Below, in pieces: positions 7,506 to 14,916 of a stretch of 20,509 nt of DNA. The first letter of the stretch is position 1; each line of letters begins with the position of its first letter. This stretch comes from an uncultured PS1 clade bacterium (GTDB lineage: Bacteria; Pseudomonadota; Gammaproteobacteria; PS1; Pseudothioglobaceae). The DNA is taken from NCBI GenBank assembly GCA_937950605.1, contig CALFDA010000003.1, forward strand, positions 1 to 20,509, in the 5' to 3' direction. Position numbers and translations under genes: made by a program. The notes under the pieces were generated by a model, which was not told the DNA's origin, searched no databases, and was given only the letters and a program-made list of their open reading frames with translations.

Positions 7506-9356
7506 TTACTTGATAAGTTTGTTCATACGCTTAACAAACTGCGCTGGGTCTTTAAGTTTTCCGCCTTCACTTAATACCGCTTGATCAAACAACACTTTAA
7601 CCAAATCTTGATTAACTTTGGTTTTAAGTTTTTTAACTAATGGGTGTTTTGCATTAATTTCTAAAATCGGCTTAGTTTCAGGCACATCTTGACCAAGTGA
7701 TTTCATAATGCGTTCCATATTAGCACCCATTTCATTCTCGTCAGCGATTAAACAAGAAGGGGATTCGTTCAAGCGATTGGATATTTTGACCGCTTTAACC
7801 TGATTTTTGAGAATTTCGCCCATTTTTTCGACCACTTTGTCAAAATCTTTGGCGGTTTTTTCTTTTTTAGCCTTGTCTTCTTTAGAATCCAAACCTTCTA
7901 AGTCGCCCTTAGCAATGGATTTAAACGGGGTGCCTTCAAATTCTCCAAAGTTACCCACTAGCCACTCATCTACACGATCCGATAATAACAATACTTCGAT
8001 TCCCTTTTCATTAAATACCTCTAAATGTGGCGAACCTTTAGCAGCTTCGTAGGTTTCGGCAGTGATGTAATAGATGGCTTTTTGATTTTTGTCCATATTT
8101 TTGACATAATCTTCAAGCGTGGCAGTTTGTGTTGCTCCGTTAGTTTTGTTGCTAGCAAAGCGCAGTAGTTTGGCGATTCTATCTTTATTAGCAAAGTCCT
8201 CAACAATACCTTCTTTCATCACCATGCCAAATTGTTCCCAAAAAGTGGCGTATTTTTCAGGATTATTTTTTGCCATTTTTTCTAACTCTTTCAAAATGCG
8301 ACTGACTGAGGCTTTGCGAATGGTATCAACCACTTTACTACCTTGTAGGATTTCTCTGGAAATATTCAAAGGCAAATCAGCAGTATCAATTACACCTTTG
8401 ACAAAACGCAGATAAAGAGGCATTAAGTCTTCATTGTCTTCCATAATGAATACACGCTTGGCATAAAGTTTAATGCCATTTTTACGTTTAGGTTCCCACA
8501 TATCAAATGGGGCTTTAGATGGTATATAGAACAGGGAAGTGTAGTCTAAGTTGCCCTCGACACGGTTGTGTAGCTGTGTAAGTGGTGGTTCAAAATCAAA
8601 TGTTAATGATTTATAGAATTCATCATAATCTTCTTGTTTAAGTTTAGATTTATCTTGCGTCCAAAAAGCATTTGCTTTGTTAACCACTTCATATTCAATT
8701 TCTTTACCATCTTCTGAAGGCTTAACCATCATAATTGGCACTGTAATATGATCGGAATATTTGCTAATAATGTTGCGTAGGTGATTTTCATCTAAAAATT
8801 CGGATTCTTCTTTTTTGATATGTAGTGTAACTGAGGTGCCAAATTCGGGGCAGTCGAACTCTTCGGTAAAATATTCACCCTTGCCGTTTGATGTCCATTG
8901 TGTCCCCTTTTTGTCTTTAGTGCCAGCTTTTCTAGTAGTTAAAGTTACTTTGTCCGCTACAATAAACGAAGAGTAAAAACCTACGCCAAACTGACCAATC
9001 AAATTAGAGTCTTGTGCTTGTTTTTCGTCTAAGCCTTGAAGAAATTTTTTGGTGCCAGAATTAGCGATAGTGCCGATATTTTTGTTAACCTCAATCTCGC
9101 TCATGCCGATGCCGTTATCACTAACGGTAATGGTATTTTTATCTTTATTAACATCAATATGAATGGCTAAATTTTCCTTACCTTCAACCAAAGAATCGTC
9201 TGAAAGTGCTGCAAATTTAAGTTTATCTATTGCATCAGAAGCGTTTGAGATTAATTCTCTAAGAAAAATCTCTTTATTTGAATAAAGAGAGTGAATCATT
9301 AAGTCTAGTAGTTGCGAGACCTCTGCTTGAAAAGTATGTGTTTGTTTTTCTGCCAT
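7506..9356 (-). CDS. htpG: Chaperone HtpG (bacterial Hsp90)
   Basis: HtpG is the cytoplasmic ATP-dependent homodimeric Hsp90 chaperone. The 616 residues start with the GHKL ATPase domain: FLRELISNASDA (31-42) with the catalytic Glu34 and Mg-binding Asn38, DNGIGM (80-85), and GQFGVGFYSSFIVAD (121-135). The middle domain contains the conserved ISREILQ segment with the ATP-contacting Arg. The C-terminal dimerisation domain ends in a basic FVKRMNKLIK. Length is close to E. coli HtpG (624), and no MEEVD tail is present, as expected for bacteria. The ATG at 9354-9356 lies 68 bp from the divergent xerC. A sigma-32-like promoter in that gap suggests heat-shock control. Confidence 0.98.
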   Translation of the reverse strand: MAEKQTHTFQAEVSQLLDLMIHSLYSNKEIFLRELISNASDAIDKLKFAALSDDSLVEGKENLAIHIDVNKDKNTITVSDNGIGMSEIEVNKNIGTIANSGTKKFLQGLDEKQAQDSNLIGQFGVGFYSSFIVADKVTLTTRKAGTKDKKGTQWTSNGKGEYFTEEFDCPEFGTSVTLHIKKEESEFLDENHLRNIISKYSDHITVPIMMVKPSEDGKEIEYEVVNKANAFWTQDKSKLKQEDYDEFYKSLTFDFEPPLTQLHNRVEGNLDYTSLFYIPSKAPFDMWEPKRKNGIKLYAKRVFIMEDNEDLMPLYLRFVKGVIDTADLPLNISREILQGSKVVDTIRKASVSRILKELEKMAKNNPEKYATFWEQFGMVMKEGIVEDFANKDRIAKLLRFASNKTNGATQTATLEDYVKNMDKNQKAIYYITAETYEAAKGSPHLEVFNEKGIEVLLLSDRVDEWLVGNFGEFEGTPFKSIAKGDLEGLDSKEDKAKKEKTAKDFDKVVEKMGEILKNQVKAVKISNRLNESPSCLIADENEMGANMERIMKSLGQDVPETKPILEINAKHPLVKKLKTKVNQDLVKVLFDQAVLSEGGKLKDPAQFVKRMNKLIK

Positions 9357-9391
9357 TTTTTATTCCATATTGTGCGTAAAATGTTATTAGT

Positions 9392-9415
9392 ATGGACAGA
9401 ATGTAAAAATTCAAC
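9392..9415 (-). promoter_or_regulatory. Candidate heat-shock (sigma-32) promoter for htpG
   Basis: Read on the minus strand, GTTGAAT (9409-9415) is followed after 11 bp by GTCCAT (9392-9397). The known sigma-32 consensus is CTTGAAA, an 11-15 bp spacer, then CCCCAT. The -10 element lies about 35 bp upstream of the htpG ATG, a sensible distance. htpG is a classic sigma-32 target in Gammaproteobacteria. The match is partial (TTGAA and CCAT cores), so this is a supported inference. Confidence 0.45.
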
Positions 9416-9424
9416 CATAAAAAA

Positions 9425-10297
9425 ATGCGAAAAGACATTGATAATTTTATTTTTCATTTAAAAGTTGAGCGTCGCTATGCTTTAAACACGCAACAAGCTT
9501 ATGCGAGGGATTTGTTTCAGTTGTTAAATTTTGTGTGTGAAGAGGGTATTAGCAGTTGGCAAGATGTAAGTACTAAGCATCTTAATTTGTTGGTTATGAA
9601 AATGCATAGTCGCGGTGTTAGTCCGCGTAGTATTCGTCGTCATTTATCTTCCGTGCGTGGATTTTTGACTTACTTATTAAATTGCAAACTTATATCAAGT
9701 AATTGTGCTGTAGGTTTGCAAACACCTAAAGCCTATCAGGATTTACCAAAAACACTAGATTACAATCAGATTACTTTATTAGTGCGTGCAAGATCGCAAT
9801 CTGTTAAAGAATTACGCGATGTTGCTATTGTTGAAGTGTTGTATTCTTGTGCTCTTCGGGTGTCAGAATTAGTTTCACTAGATGTGGATTCTGTTGACAA
9901 CGAACAGGGTTTTTTGCAATTCATGGGCAAGGGCTCAAAAATGCGTAACACACCGATTGGCGAGCTAGCACAAAGAACAATTACAAATTATTTGCAAGCT
10001 GCAAACATCACACAAGGTGCTTTATTTTTAAACCACAAAGGACAAAGAATTAGCACTAGATCAGTACAAAATATGATTAAAAAGCGCGCCTTAGAGGTGG
10101 GCATCAAAGTGAATGTATACCCACATATGTTGCGCCACGCAGCAGCAACACATTTTTTGCAATCTAGTCATGATTTGCGTTCAACACAAGAATTTTTAGG
10201 GCATAAAAGCATTAAATCAACCCAAGTCTACACGCATTTAGATTTTTTAGAGTTATCAAAGGTGTATGATAAGCATCACCCACGAGCAAGAAAATGA
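9425..10297 (+). CDS. xerC: Tyrosine recombinase XerC
   Basis: XerC acts with XerD at dif to resolve chromosome dimers. The 290-residue protein has an N-terminal SAM-like core-binding domain (about 1-90) and a C-terminal catalytic domain. The full catalytic set is present: Arg145 (SCALRVSEL), Lys172 (GKGSK), His234-x-x-Arg237 (HMLRH), His260 (LGHKS) and nucleophile Tyr269 (QVYTHLDF). The ending LDFLELSKVYDKHHPRARK matches XerC (E. coli ends LDF...VYDAAHPRAKR) better than XerD, so I call XerC rather than an integrase. No attachment sites or phage genes are nearby. It is divergent from htpG and its stop overlaps the tsaC start (ATGA), making it the first gene of a xerC-tsaC-hemF-tusA run. Confidence 0.92.
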   Translation: MRKDIDNFIFHLKVERRYALNTQQAYARDLFQLLNFVCEEGISSWQDVSTKHLNLLVMKMHSRGVSPRSIRRHLSSVRGFLTYLLNCKLISSNCAVGLQTPKAYQDLPKTLDYNQITLLVRARSQSVKELRDVAIVEVLYSCALRVSELVSLDVDSVDNEQGFLQFMGKGSKMRNTPIGELAQRTITNYLQAANITQGALFLNHKGQRISTRSVQNMIKKRALEVGIKVNVYPHMLRHAAATHFLQSSHDLRSTQEFLGHKSIKSTQVYTHLDFLELSKVYDKHHPRARK

Positions 10298-10827
10298 ATT
10301 TTCGAACGCGATTAGCAGCAAAAATACTGGATTTAGGCGGTGTTATTAGCAATCCAACAGATACAGTTCAGGGTTTAACTTGCCTACCTTATGAGCAATC
10401 TATACAAAAAATGTTGCAGCTTAAACGCAGAAGTTTTGCAAAAGGTTTGGTTTTGTTAGCTAGTAAAATAGATTTCTTTTATCCGTATGTGCAAGATAGT
10501 GCTTTATTGACGCAAATAAAGATTCAAAAACGTCCAACGACTTATCTATTAAAAGCCAATGACAATGTATCGGCATTGATTAGAGGCGAATTTGATACCA
10601 TTGCACTTAGATTGACAAACAACACTTTGATTGATGCCTTGTGTCGAAAAACAAACAGTGTTTTGCTATCTAGCAGTGCTAATATTACTGGAAAACCCAC
10701 TGCGAAGAGTATTCTTGAATTAAATTGTGCTTTTAAGCAAAAATTGGATTTTATCATTGCGCCAAACAAGGATAATAAACAACCATCACGAATTATTAAC
10801 TTACAGACAGGAGAGATACTAAGATGA
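10294..10827 (+). CDS. tsaC: Threonylcarbamoyl-AMP synthase (TsaC/YrdC/Sua5 family)
   Basis: TsaC makes threonylcarbamoyl-AMP from threonine, bicarbonate and ATP for the t6A37 modification of ANN-decoding tRNAs. The 177-residue protein shows SNPTDTVQGLTCLP (19-32; family form YPTEtv-GLGC) and the substrate loop KRRSFAKGLVLLAS (44-57). It also has FDTIALRLTNN with the conserved Arg, LLSSSANITGKP (family TSANlSG), and the SRIINLQTGEILR ending equivalent to PSxIrd..tGe..R of E. coli TsaC. It is the short, single-domain TsaC type, without the Sua5 extension. Start and stop codons overlap both neighbours by four bases (ATGA), indicating translational coupling with xerC and hemF. Related YrdC-fold proteins of other function exist, but all key loops fit TsaC. 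Confidence 0.88.
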   Translation: MNFRTRLAAKILDLGGVISNPTDTVQGLTCLPYEQSIQKMLQLKRRSFAKGLVLLASKIDFFYPYVQDSALLTQIKIQKRPTTYLLKANDNVSALIRGEFDTIALRLTNNTLIDALCRKTNSVLLSSSANITGKPTAKSILELNCAFKQKLDFIIAPNKDNKQPSRIINLQTGEILR

Positions 10828-11741
10828 TTGAACAAATTAAGACTTATTTACTTGATTTACAAGCAGATATTTGCACCCAACTTGAAACTGTTGATGGCAA
10901 GGCTAGTTTTATCAAAGACAAATGGGTGAGACCTGATGGCAAGGGCAGTGGTTTAACTAGAGTGTTAACTGATGGCAAGGTGTTTGAACGAGCAGGAGTG
11001 AATTATTCAATTGTGCATGGGGATAATATGCCAGCTGCTGCTACAGAACTTAGACCAAAACTAGCGGGATGTCGTTTTAGTGCTTTAGGCGTGTCATTGG
11101 TGATTCATGCGCATAATCCTTACGTACCCACTTCGCATGCAAATGTGCGATTTTTTTTAGCGGAAAAAGATAACGAAGACCCAGTTTGGTGGTTTGGTGG
11201 TGGTTTCGACTTAACGCCATATTATGGTTTTGATGAAGATTGTGTTCTTTGGCACCAAAACGCTAAAACTGCTTGCGCACCTTTCGGCGATCAGGTGTAT
11301 GCTAGATACAAAAAATGGTGTGATGATTATTTTTATATAAAACATCGCGATGAACAACGTGGTATTGGTGGTTTGTTTTTTGATGATGTGAATGAAGATT
11401 TTTTGGGTGATTTTGATACATGTTTTGCTTTTATGAGAAGTGTTGGTGACACTTACATCAAGGCTTATCGACCGATTGTTGAGCGTCGTAAAGACATTGA
11501 ATATGGTGAAAGAGAAAAGCAATTTCAGCTGTATCGTCGCGGTCGTTATGTAGAATTTAATTTAGTTTATGACCGTGGTACCATATTTGGTTTGCAAACA
11601 AATGGACGTAGTGAATCAATCTTGATGTCGTTACCACCACAAGTAACGTGGTCATATCAATATCAACCAAAAGCAAATACGCCCGAGGCTAAATTATACG
11701 ACCATTACCTCAAACCGCAGGATTGGGTTGATGCAAATTGA
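10824..11741 (+). CDS. hemF: Oxygen-dependent coproporphyrinogen III oxidase
   Basis: HemF oxidatively decarboxylates coproporphyrinogen III to protoporphyrinogen IX using O2, in the cytoplasm. The 305-residue sequence is closely HemF-like along its length: GVSLVIHAHNPYVPTSHANV (89-108), WWFGGGFDLTPYYGFDED (122-139), GIGGLFFDDVNEDF, and RRGRYVEFNLVYDRGTIFGL. The conserved His residues are present at positions 95, 105, 144 and 174, matching the E. coli set near 96, 106, 145 and 175. The gene implies haem synthesis under oxic or microoxic conditions; an O2-independent HemN elsewhere cannot be judged from this window. Its ATG overlaps the tsaC stop and its own 3' end overlaps tusA by 11 bases. 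Confidence 0.97.
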   Translation: MIEQIKTYLLDLQADICTQLETVDGKASFIKDKWVRPDGKGSGLTRVLTDGKVFERAGVNYSIVHGDNMPAAATELRPKLAGCRFSALGVSLVIHAHNPYVPTSHANVRFFLAEKDNEDPVWWFGGGFDLTPYYGFDEDCVLWHQNAKTACAPFGDQVYARYKKWCDDYFYIKHRDEQRGIGGLFFDDVNEDFLGDFDTCFAFMRSVGDTYIKAYRPIVERRKDIEYGEREKQFQLYRRGRYVEFNLVYDRGTIFGLQTNGRSESILMSLPPQVTWSYQYQPKANTPEAKLYDHYLKPQDWVDAN

Positions 11742-11955
11742 TTTAGATGTTAGGCGATTATTATGCCCAATCCCTGTGATTCGATTAGGTGAGGAGATTG
11801 CAAAAGCACAAGTGAATGATAAAATCCAGATACTAGCTAGCGACCTTGGGGTGTTGCATGATATACCTGCTTGGTGCAAGATTCATGGGCACAAAGTGCT
11901 TGCTTGTAATAAAAAAACTGATGAGATTATTCTGTTGGTAGAAAAAATAGGGTAG
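11731..11955 (+). CDS. tusA: TusA-family sulfur carrier protein
   Basis: This 74-residue cytoplasmic protein carries the TusA/SirA signature CPIPVIRL with the sulfur-binding Cys at residue 12 (C-P-x-P) near the N-terminus, and the compact beta-alpha-beta-alpha fold pattern. TusA proteins relay persulfide sulfur for tRNA thiolation and, in sulfur oxidisers, feed sulfur to the DsrEFH/DsrC path. Which role applies here is not decidable, since neither tusBCD nor rhd/dsrE2 is adjacent. I start it at the ATG at 11731; an in-frame TTG one codon earlier is less likely. The start lies inside hemF (11-base overlap), so it is coupled to the xerC-tsaC-hemF run. Confidence 0.88.
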   Translation: MQIDLDVRRLLCPIPVIRLGEEIAKAQVNDKIQILASDLGVLHDIPAWCKIHGHKVLACNKKTDEIILLVEKIG

Positions 11956-12020
11956 AATCTCGCGGCTGTTTTACAGATGTAAAATAACACAAATAAAAAC
12001 TTTGTTTGCAACGGCGCAGA

Positions 12021-12041
12021 CTCTTTAACAACGATTGTTAA
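12021..12041 (+). promoter_or_regulatory. boxA-like sequence and inverted repeat in the glnA leader
   Basis: CTCTTTAACAA at 12021-12031 matches the core of the NusB/NusE-binding boxA (consensus TGCTCTTTAACA) of ribosomal leaders. It overlaps a perfect 7-bp inverted repeat, TTAACAA-CGA-TTGTTAA (12025-12041), placed 24 bp upstream of the glnA Shine-Dalgarno. An upstream hairpin TTTTAC/GTAAAA (11969-11984) and a -10-like TAGAAT with a GC-rich discriminator (11953-11958) are also present, but I find no good -35. No sigma-54 site (GG-N10-GC) is seen. The elements are visible; the regulatory role is inferred. Confidence 0.35.
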
Positions 12042-12080
12042 TAACTAAAATTGTTCAAAAAAATAGGAGAAGAAAAGAAT

Positions 12081-12128
12081 ATGTCTGCACAAGATGTAAT
12101 GAATATGTCTGCACAAGATGTAATGAAT
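12081..12128 (+). repeat. 24-bp tandem duplication covering the glnA start codon
   Basis: Two identical, adjacent 24-bp units (12081-12104 and 12105-12128) each encode MSAQDVMN and each begin with ATG. The duplication is in frame and yields MSAQDVMNMSAQDVMNMMKDN. Either ATG could start glnA. The Shine-Dalgarno AGGAG at 12065-12069 precedes only the first copy. Confidence 0.97.
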
Positions 12129-13523
12129 ATGATGAAAGACAACAAAGTAAAATTCGTTGATTTTCGTTTTACCGATACCAAAGGCAAGGAGCATCACATT
12201 AGTGTTCCCGCACATACAATAGATAGTGAAAAATTGACTATAGGACAAATGTTTGATGGTTCTTCGATTGCTGGCTGGAAAGACATTAATGAATCAGATA
12301 TGATTCTTAAGCCTGACCTTGATGCTTGCGTGATGGATCCATTTTCTGAAGAAGAAACTTTAATTGTCCGTTGTGATATTATCGAGCCAACTGATATGCA
12401 GGGCTATGAAAAAGATCCTCGTTCTATTGCTAAGCGTGCTGAAGCATATTTGCGAGAAAGTGGCATTGGCGATAATGCTTATTTTGGCAACGAACCAGAA
12501 TTTTTTGTTTTTGATAGCGTTAAGTGGGATACAGGTTTTGGTTTAGGGAAAGCATTTTATGAAATCCATTCTCAAGAGGCGGATTGGGAGTCTAGCACAG
12601 ATTTTAAGGACGGAAATAAAGGGCATCGTCCAAAAATTAAAGGCGGGTATTTCCCTGTTCCTCCTGTTGATTCTTTACATAATTTACGCGCACAAATGTG
12701 CCTAGCAATTGAAGATATGGGCGTAAAAACTGAAGTGCATCACCATGAAGTTGGCACTGCTGGACAGTGTGAAATTGGTGCATTATTTAACACTATAGTT
12801 AAAAAAGGTGATGAGACCCAAATCCTTAAGTATTGTGTTCACAATGTTGCATACACTTACGGCAAAACGGCAACTTTTATGCCAAAACCGATTGCGGTTG
12901 ATAATGGCAATGGTATGCATGTTCACCAATCAATTTCTAAAGGCGGTACAAATTTATTTTACGAAGAAGATGCTTATGGAAATTTAAGCCAAATAGCACT
13001 TCATTATATAGGTGGTATTATCAAGCATGCGCGTGCACTTAATGCTTTTACTAATTCGTCAACCAACTCTTATAAGCGTTTGGTTCCGGGTTTTGAGGCA
13101 CCAGAAATGTTAGTTTATTCTGCTAAAAACCGTTCTGCTGCAATTCGCATTCCGTTTGTCTCGAGCCCTAAAGCTACACGTATTGAGGTGCGTTTTCCAG
13201 ACCCAACAGCAAATCCATACCTTGCATTTGCAGCAATGTTGATGGCTGGTCTTGATGGTATCAATAATAAGATTGACCCTGGTAGACCGAGCGATGAAGA
13301 TTTATATGAGTTAACTGAAAAGGAAAAATATTCAATTCCTAAGGTTTGTTCCTCATTACAAGAGGCTTTAGAGGCACTTGATGCAGATCGTGAGTTCTTA
13401 AAAGCAGGCGGTGTGTTCACAGATAAAGTCATTGATTCGTTTATTGATTTGAAGATGAAAGAGGTTACAGCACTTCGCGCTTCTCCACATCCAGTGGAAT
13501 TTGACATGTATTACAGCGTATAG
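12081..13523 (+). CDS. glnA: Glutamine synthetase, type I (GSI-beta)
   Basis: GlnA forms glutamine from glutamate, ammonia and ATP as a cytoplasmic dodecamer. Conserved blocks include VDFRFTDTKGKEHH, MFDGSSIAGW, EPEFFVFD, HHHEVGTAGQ (metal and ammonia site), KPIAVDNGNGMHVHQS, NRSAAIRIP and RFPDPTANPYLAF. Tyr409 in DEDLYEL is the adenylylation site equivalent to Tyr397 of E. coli GlnA, so activity is probably modulated by GlnE. From the first ATG (12081) the protein is 480 residues; from the second copy of the duplicated start it is 472, nearer the E. coli length of 469. I prefer 12081 because AGGAG lies 11 bases upstream, though that spacing is long; initiation at 12105 is possible. A strong terminator follows, so glnA is probably transcribed alone or read into from tusA. 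Confidence 0.97.
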   Translation: MSAQDVMNMSAQDVMNMMKDNKVKFVDFRFTDTKGKEHHISVPAHTIDSEKLTIGQMFDGSSIAGWKDINESDMILKPDLDACVMDPFSEEETLIVRCDIIEPTDMQGYEKDPRSIAKRAEAYLRESGIGDNAYFGNEPEFFVFDSVKWDTGFGLGKAFYEIHSQEADWESSTDFKDGNKGHRPKIKGGYFPVPPVDSLHNLRAQMCLAIEDMGVKTEVHHHEVGTAGQCEIGALFNTIVKKGDETQILKYCVHNVAYTYGKTATFMPKPIAVDNGNGMHVHQSISKGGTNLFYEEDAYGNLSQIALHYIGGIIKHARALNAFTNSSTNSYKRLVPGFEAPEMLVYSAKNRSAAIRIPFVSSPKATRIEVRFPDPTANPYLAFAAMLMAGLDGINNKIDPGRPSDEDLYELTEKEKYSIPKVCSSLQEALEALDADREFLKAGGVFTDKVIDSFIDLKMKEVTALRASPHPVEFDMYYSV

Positions 13524-13543
13524 AAAAATAATACTTGTTTCAC

Positions 13544-13574
13544 AAAAAAAGCCGTATAAATTTACGGCTTTTTT
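13544..13574 (+). terminator. Strong intrinsic terminator after glnA
   Basis: AAAAAAAGCCGTA (13544-13556) pairs with TACGGCTTTTTT (13563-13574) around a six-base loop. This gives a GC-rich core stem extended by A-T pairs and ending in a T-run. It lies 20 bp after the glnA stop. The flanking A-run would also let it work on the minus strand, though no minus-strand gene ends here. Confidence 0.92.
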
Positions 13575-13778
13575 AATGCTTAGATATATGAAATATTTGA
13601 GTTAAAATGCGCTAGATAAAACCATTACAAAATAAAAAATTAATCATTAGAATCAAGCTCTTTGCTGTTGATCGCCAAAATCTTGGCAAGCATTTAGGAT
13701 TAAATATATATTTTTTTGGTTTTCTGATTATTTTTTTGCAATAATCCTTAATTTTTTAATTATTTAAATTTATTAATT

Positions 13779-14723
13779 GTGACACAACTTAGGCATGATT
13801 GGCAAATAAAAGAGGTTTTGGCTTTGTTTAAAATGCCATTTAACGATTTATTATTTGAATCCCATACTATTCATAGACAAAATTTTGATCCAAACAAGGT
13901 TCAGGTTTCATCGTTATTGAGTATTAAAACGGGAGCTTGCCCTGAGGATTGCGCGTATTGCTCGCAATCAGCAAGACATGATTCTGGCTTAAAACGTGAA
14001 AAATTGATGCGCGTTGAACAAGTTAAAAATGCCGCTAAAAAAGCCAAAGAACTAGGCTCTGAACGTTTTTGTATGGGGGCTGCTTGGCGTAATCCAACAG
14101 ATAAATCGCTGGATATTGTGATTGATATGATTAAAGAAGTTAAAACCTTAGGAATGGAGTCTTGCGCTACATTGGGTATGCTTACATACAAGCAGGCAAA
14201 ACGTTTAAAAAATGCGGGATTGGATTACTACAATCACAATATTGATACTTCAAAAGAGCATTACAAAAATGTTATTAGCACGCGAGAATTTCAAGATAGG
14301 CTAGATACCATCGAACATGTGCAAAATGCGGGCATTAATGTTTGTAGCGGAGGTATTTTGGGTTTGGGTGAAAGCGTTGAAGATAGGGCATCTATGTTGC
14401 AAACATTAGCTAATATGGCAAAGCACCCAAACTCTGTGCCGATTAATTTATTGGTGCCAGTGCAAGGAACGCCATTTGCAAACATGGAGAAACCTAGCGA
14501 TATTGATTTTATTCGCACTGTTGCTATAGCTAGAATTTTAATGCCACAATCGGTTGTGCGCTTAAGTGCTGGTAGAACAGATATGAGTGATGCTATGCAA
14601 GCAATATGCTTTTTTGCGGGTGCAAATTCAGTATTTTATGGGGACGAGCTTTTGACAACGCCAAATGTAGTGCAAACTAAAGACGAAGATTTGTTTAGAG
14701 GTTTAGGCATTAATATGCGCTAA
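13779..14723 (+). CDS. bioB: Biotin synthase (radical SAM)
   Basis: BioB inserts sulfur into dethiobiotin to make biotin. The 314-residue protein has the radical-SAM [4Fe-4S] motif C54-x3-C58-x2-C61 (GACPEDCAYCSQ). It also has the residues that hold the sacrificial [2Fe-2S] cluster: Cys98 (RFCMGAAW), Cys129 (ESCATLG), Cys189 (VCSGGI) and Arg261 (VRLSAGR), all matching E. coli BioB. YYNHNIDTS and FFAGANSVFYG are further family signatures. It lacks the roughly 30-residue C-terminal tail of E. coli BioB (346 residues), which is not catalytic. The start is GTG at 13779, chosen because similarity begins here (HDW-IKEVLALF) and no upstream in-frame ATG exists; no Shine-Dalgarno is visible. The 204-bp region between the glnA terminator and bioB is very A/T-rich, with one short hairpin (13674-13687, GCCAA/TTGGC). 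No other bio genes are adjacent. Confidence 0.95.
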   Translation: MTQLRHDWQIKEVLALFKMPFNDLLFESHTIHRQNFDPNKVQVSSLLSIKTGACPEDCAYCSQSARHDSGLKREKLMRVEQVKNAAKKAKELGSERFCMGAAWRNPTDKSLDIVIDMIKEVKTLGMESCATLGMLTYKQAKRLKNAGLDYYNHNIDTSKEHYKNVISTREFQDRLDTIEHVQNAGINVCSGGILGLGESVEDRASMLQTLANMAKHPNSVPINLLVPVQGTPFANMEKPSDIDFIRTVAIARILMPQSVVRLSAGRTDMSDAMQAICFFAGANSVFYGDELLTTPNVVQTKDEDLFRGLGINMR

Positions 14724-14749
14724 AGCCAAAAAGATACATAAGAAAATTT

Positions 14750-14785
14750 AACACTATTCCTAAACAATGTGTTGAATGATTTTTT
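14750..14785 (+). terminator. Candidate intrinsic terminator after bioB
   Basis: AACAC-t-ATT (14750-14758) pairs with AAT-GTGTT (14766-14773) around a 7-base loop with one bulge. After a short spacer it is followed by T6 (14780-14785). It starts 27 bp after the bioB stop. The imperfect stem and displaced T-run make it moderate. Confidence 0.4.
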
Positions 14786-14916
14786 AAAGGAATGCGGATG
14801 GAGTTTTAATATTGAGTGTCCGAAATTGTTATTTATGTATATAAAAAATTTGCTTAAAAAAAAGACTATTAGACATCATATCCCTTTAATTTTTTTGGTA
14901 AGATTTAATAAAATTT

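Noticed and set aside
9425..10297. Phage or island integrase
   Set aside because: The C-terminal VYDKHHPRARK and length match housekeeping XerC, and neither phage genes nor att repeats are adjacent.
11956..12080. Sigma-54 (NtrC-dependent) promoter or glutamine riboswitch for glnA
   Set aside because: TTTGCA is present but lacks the GG at the required 10-bp spacing, and no riboswitch-like structure was recognisable.
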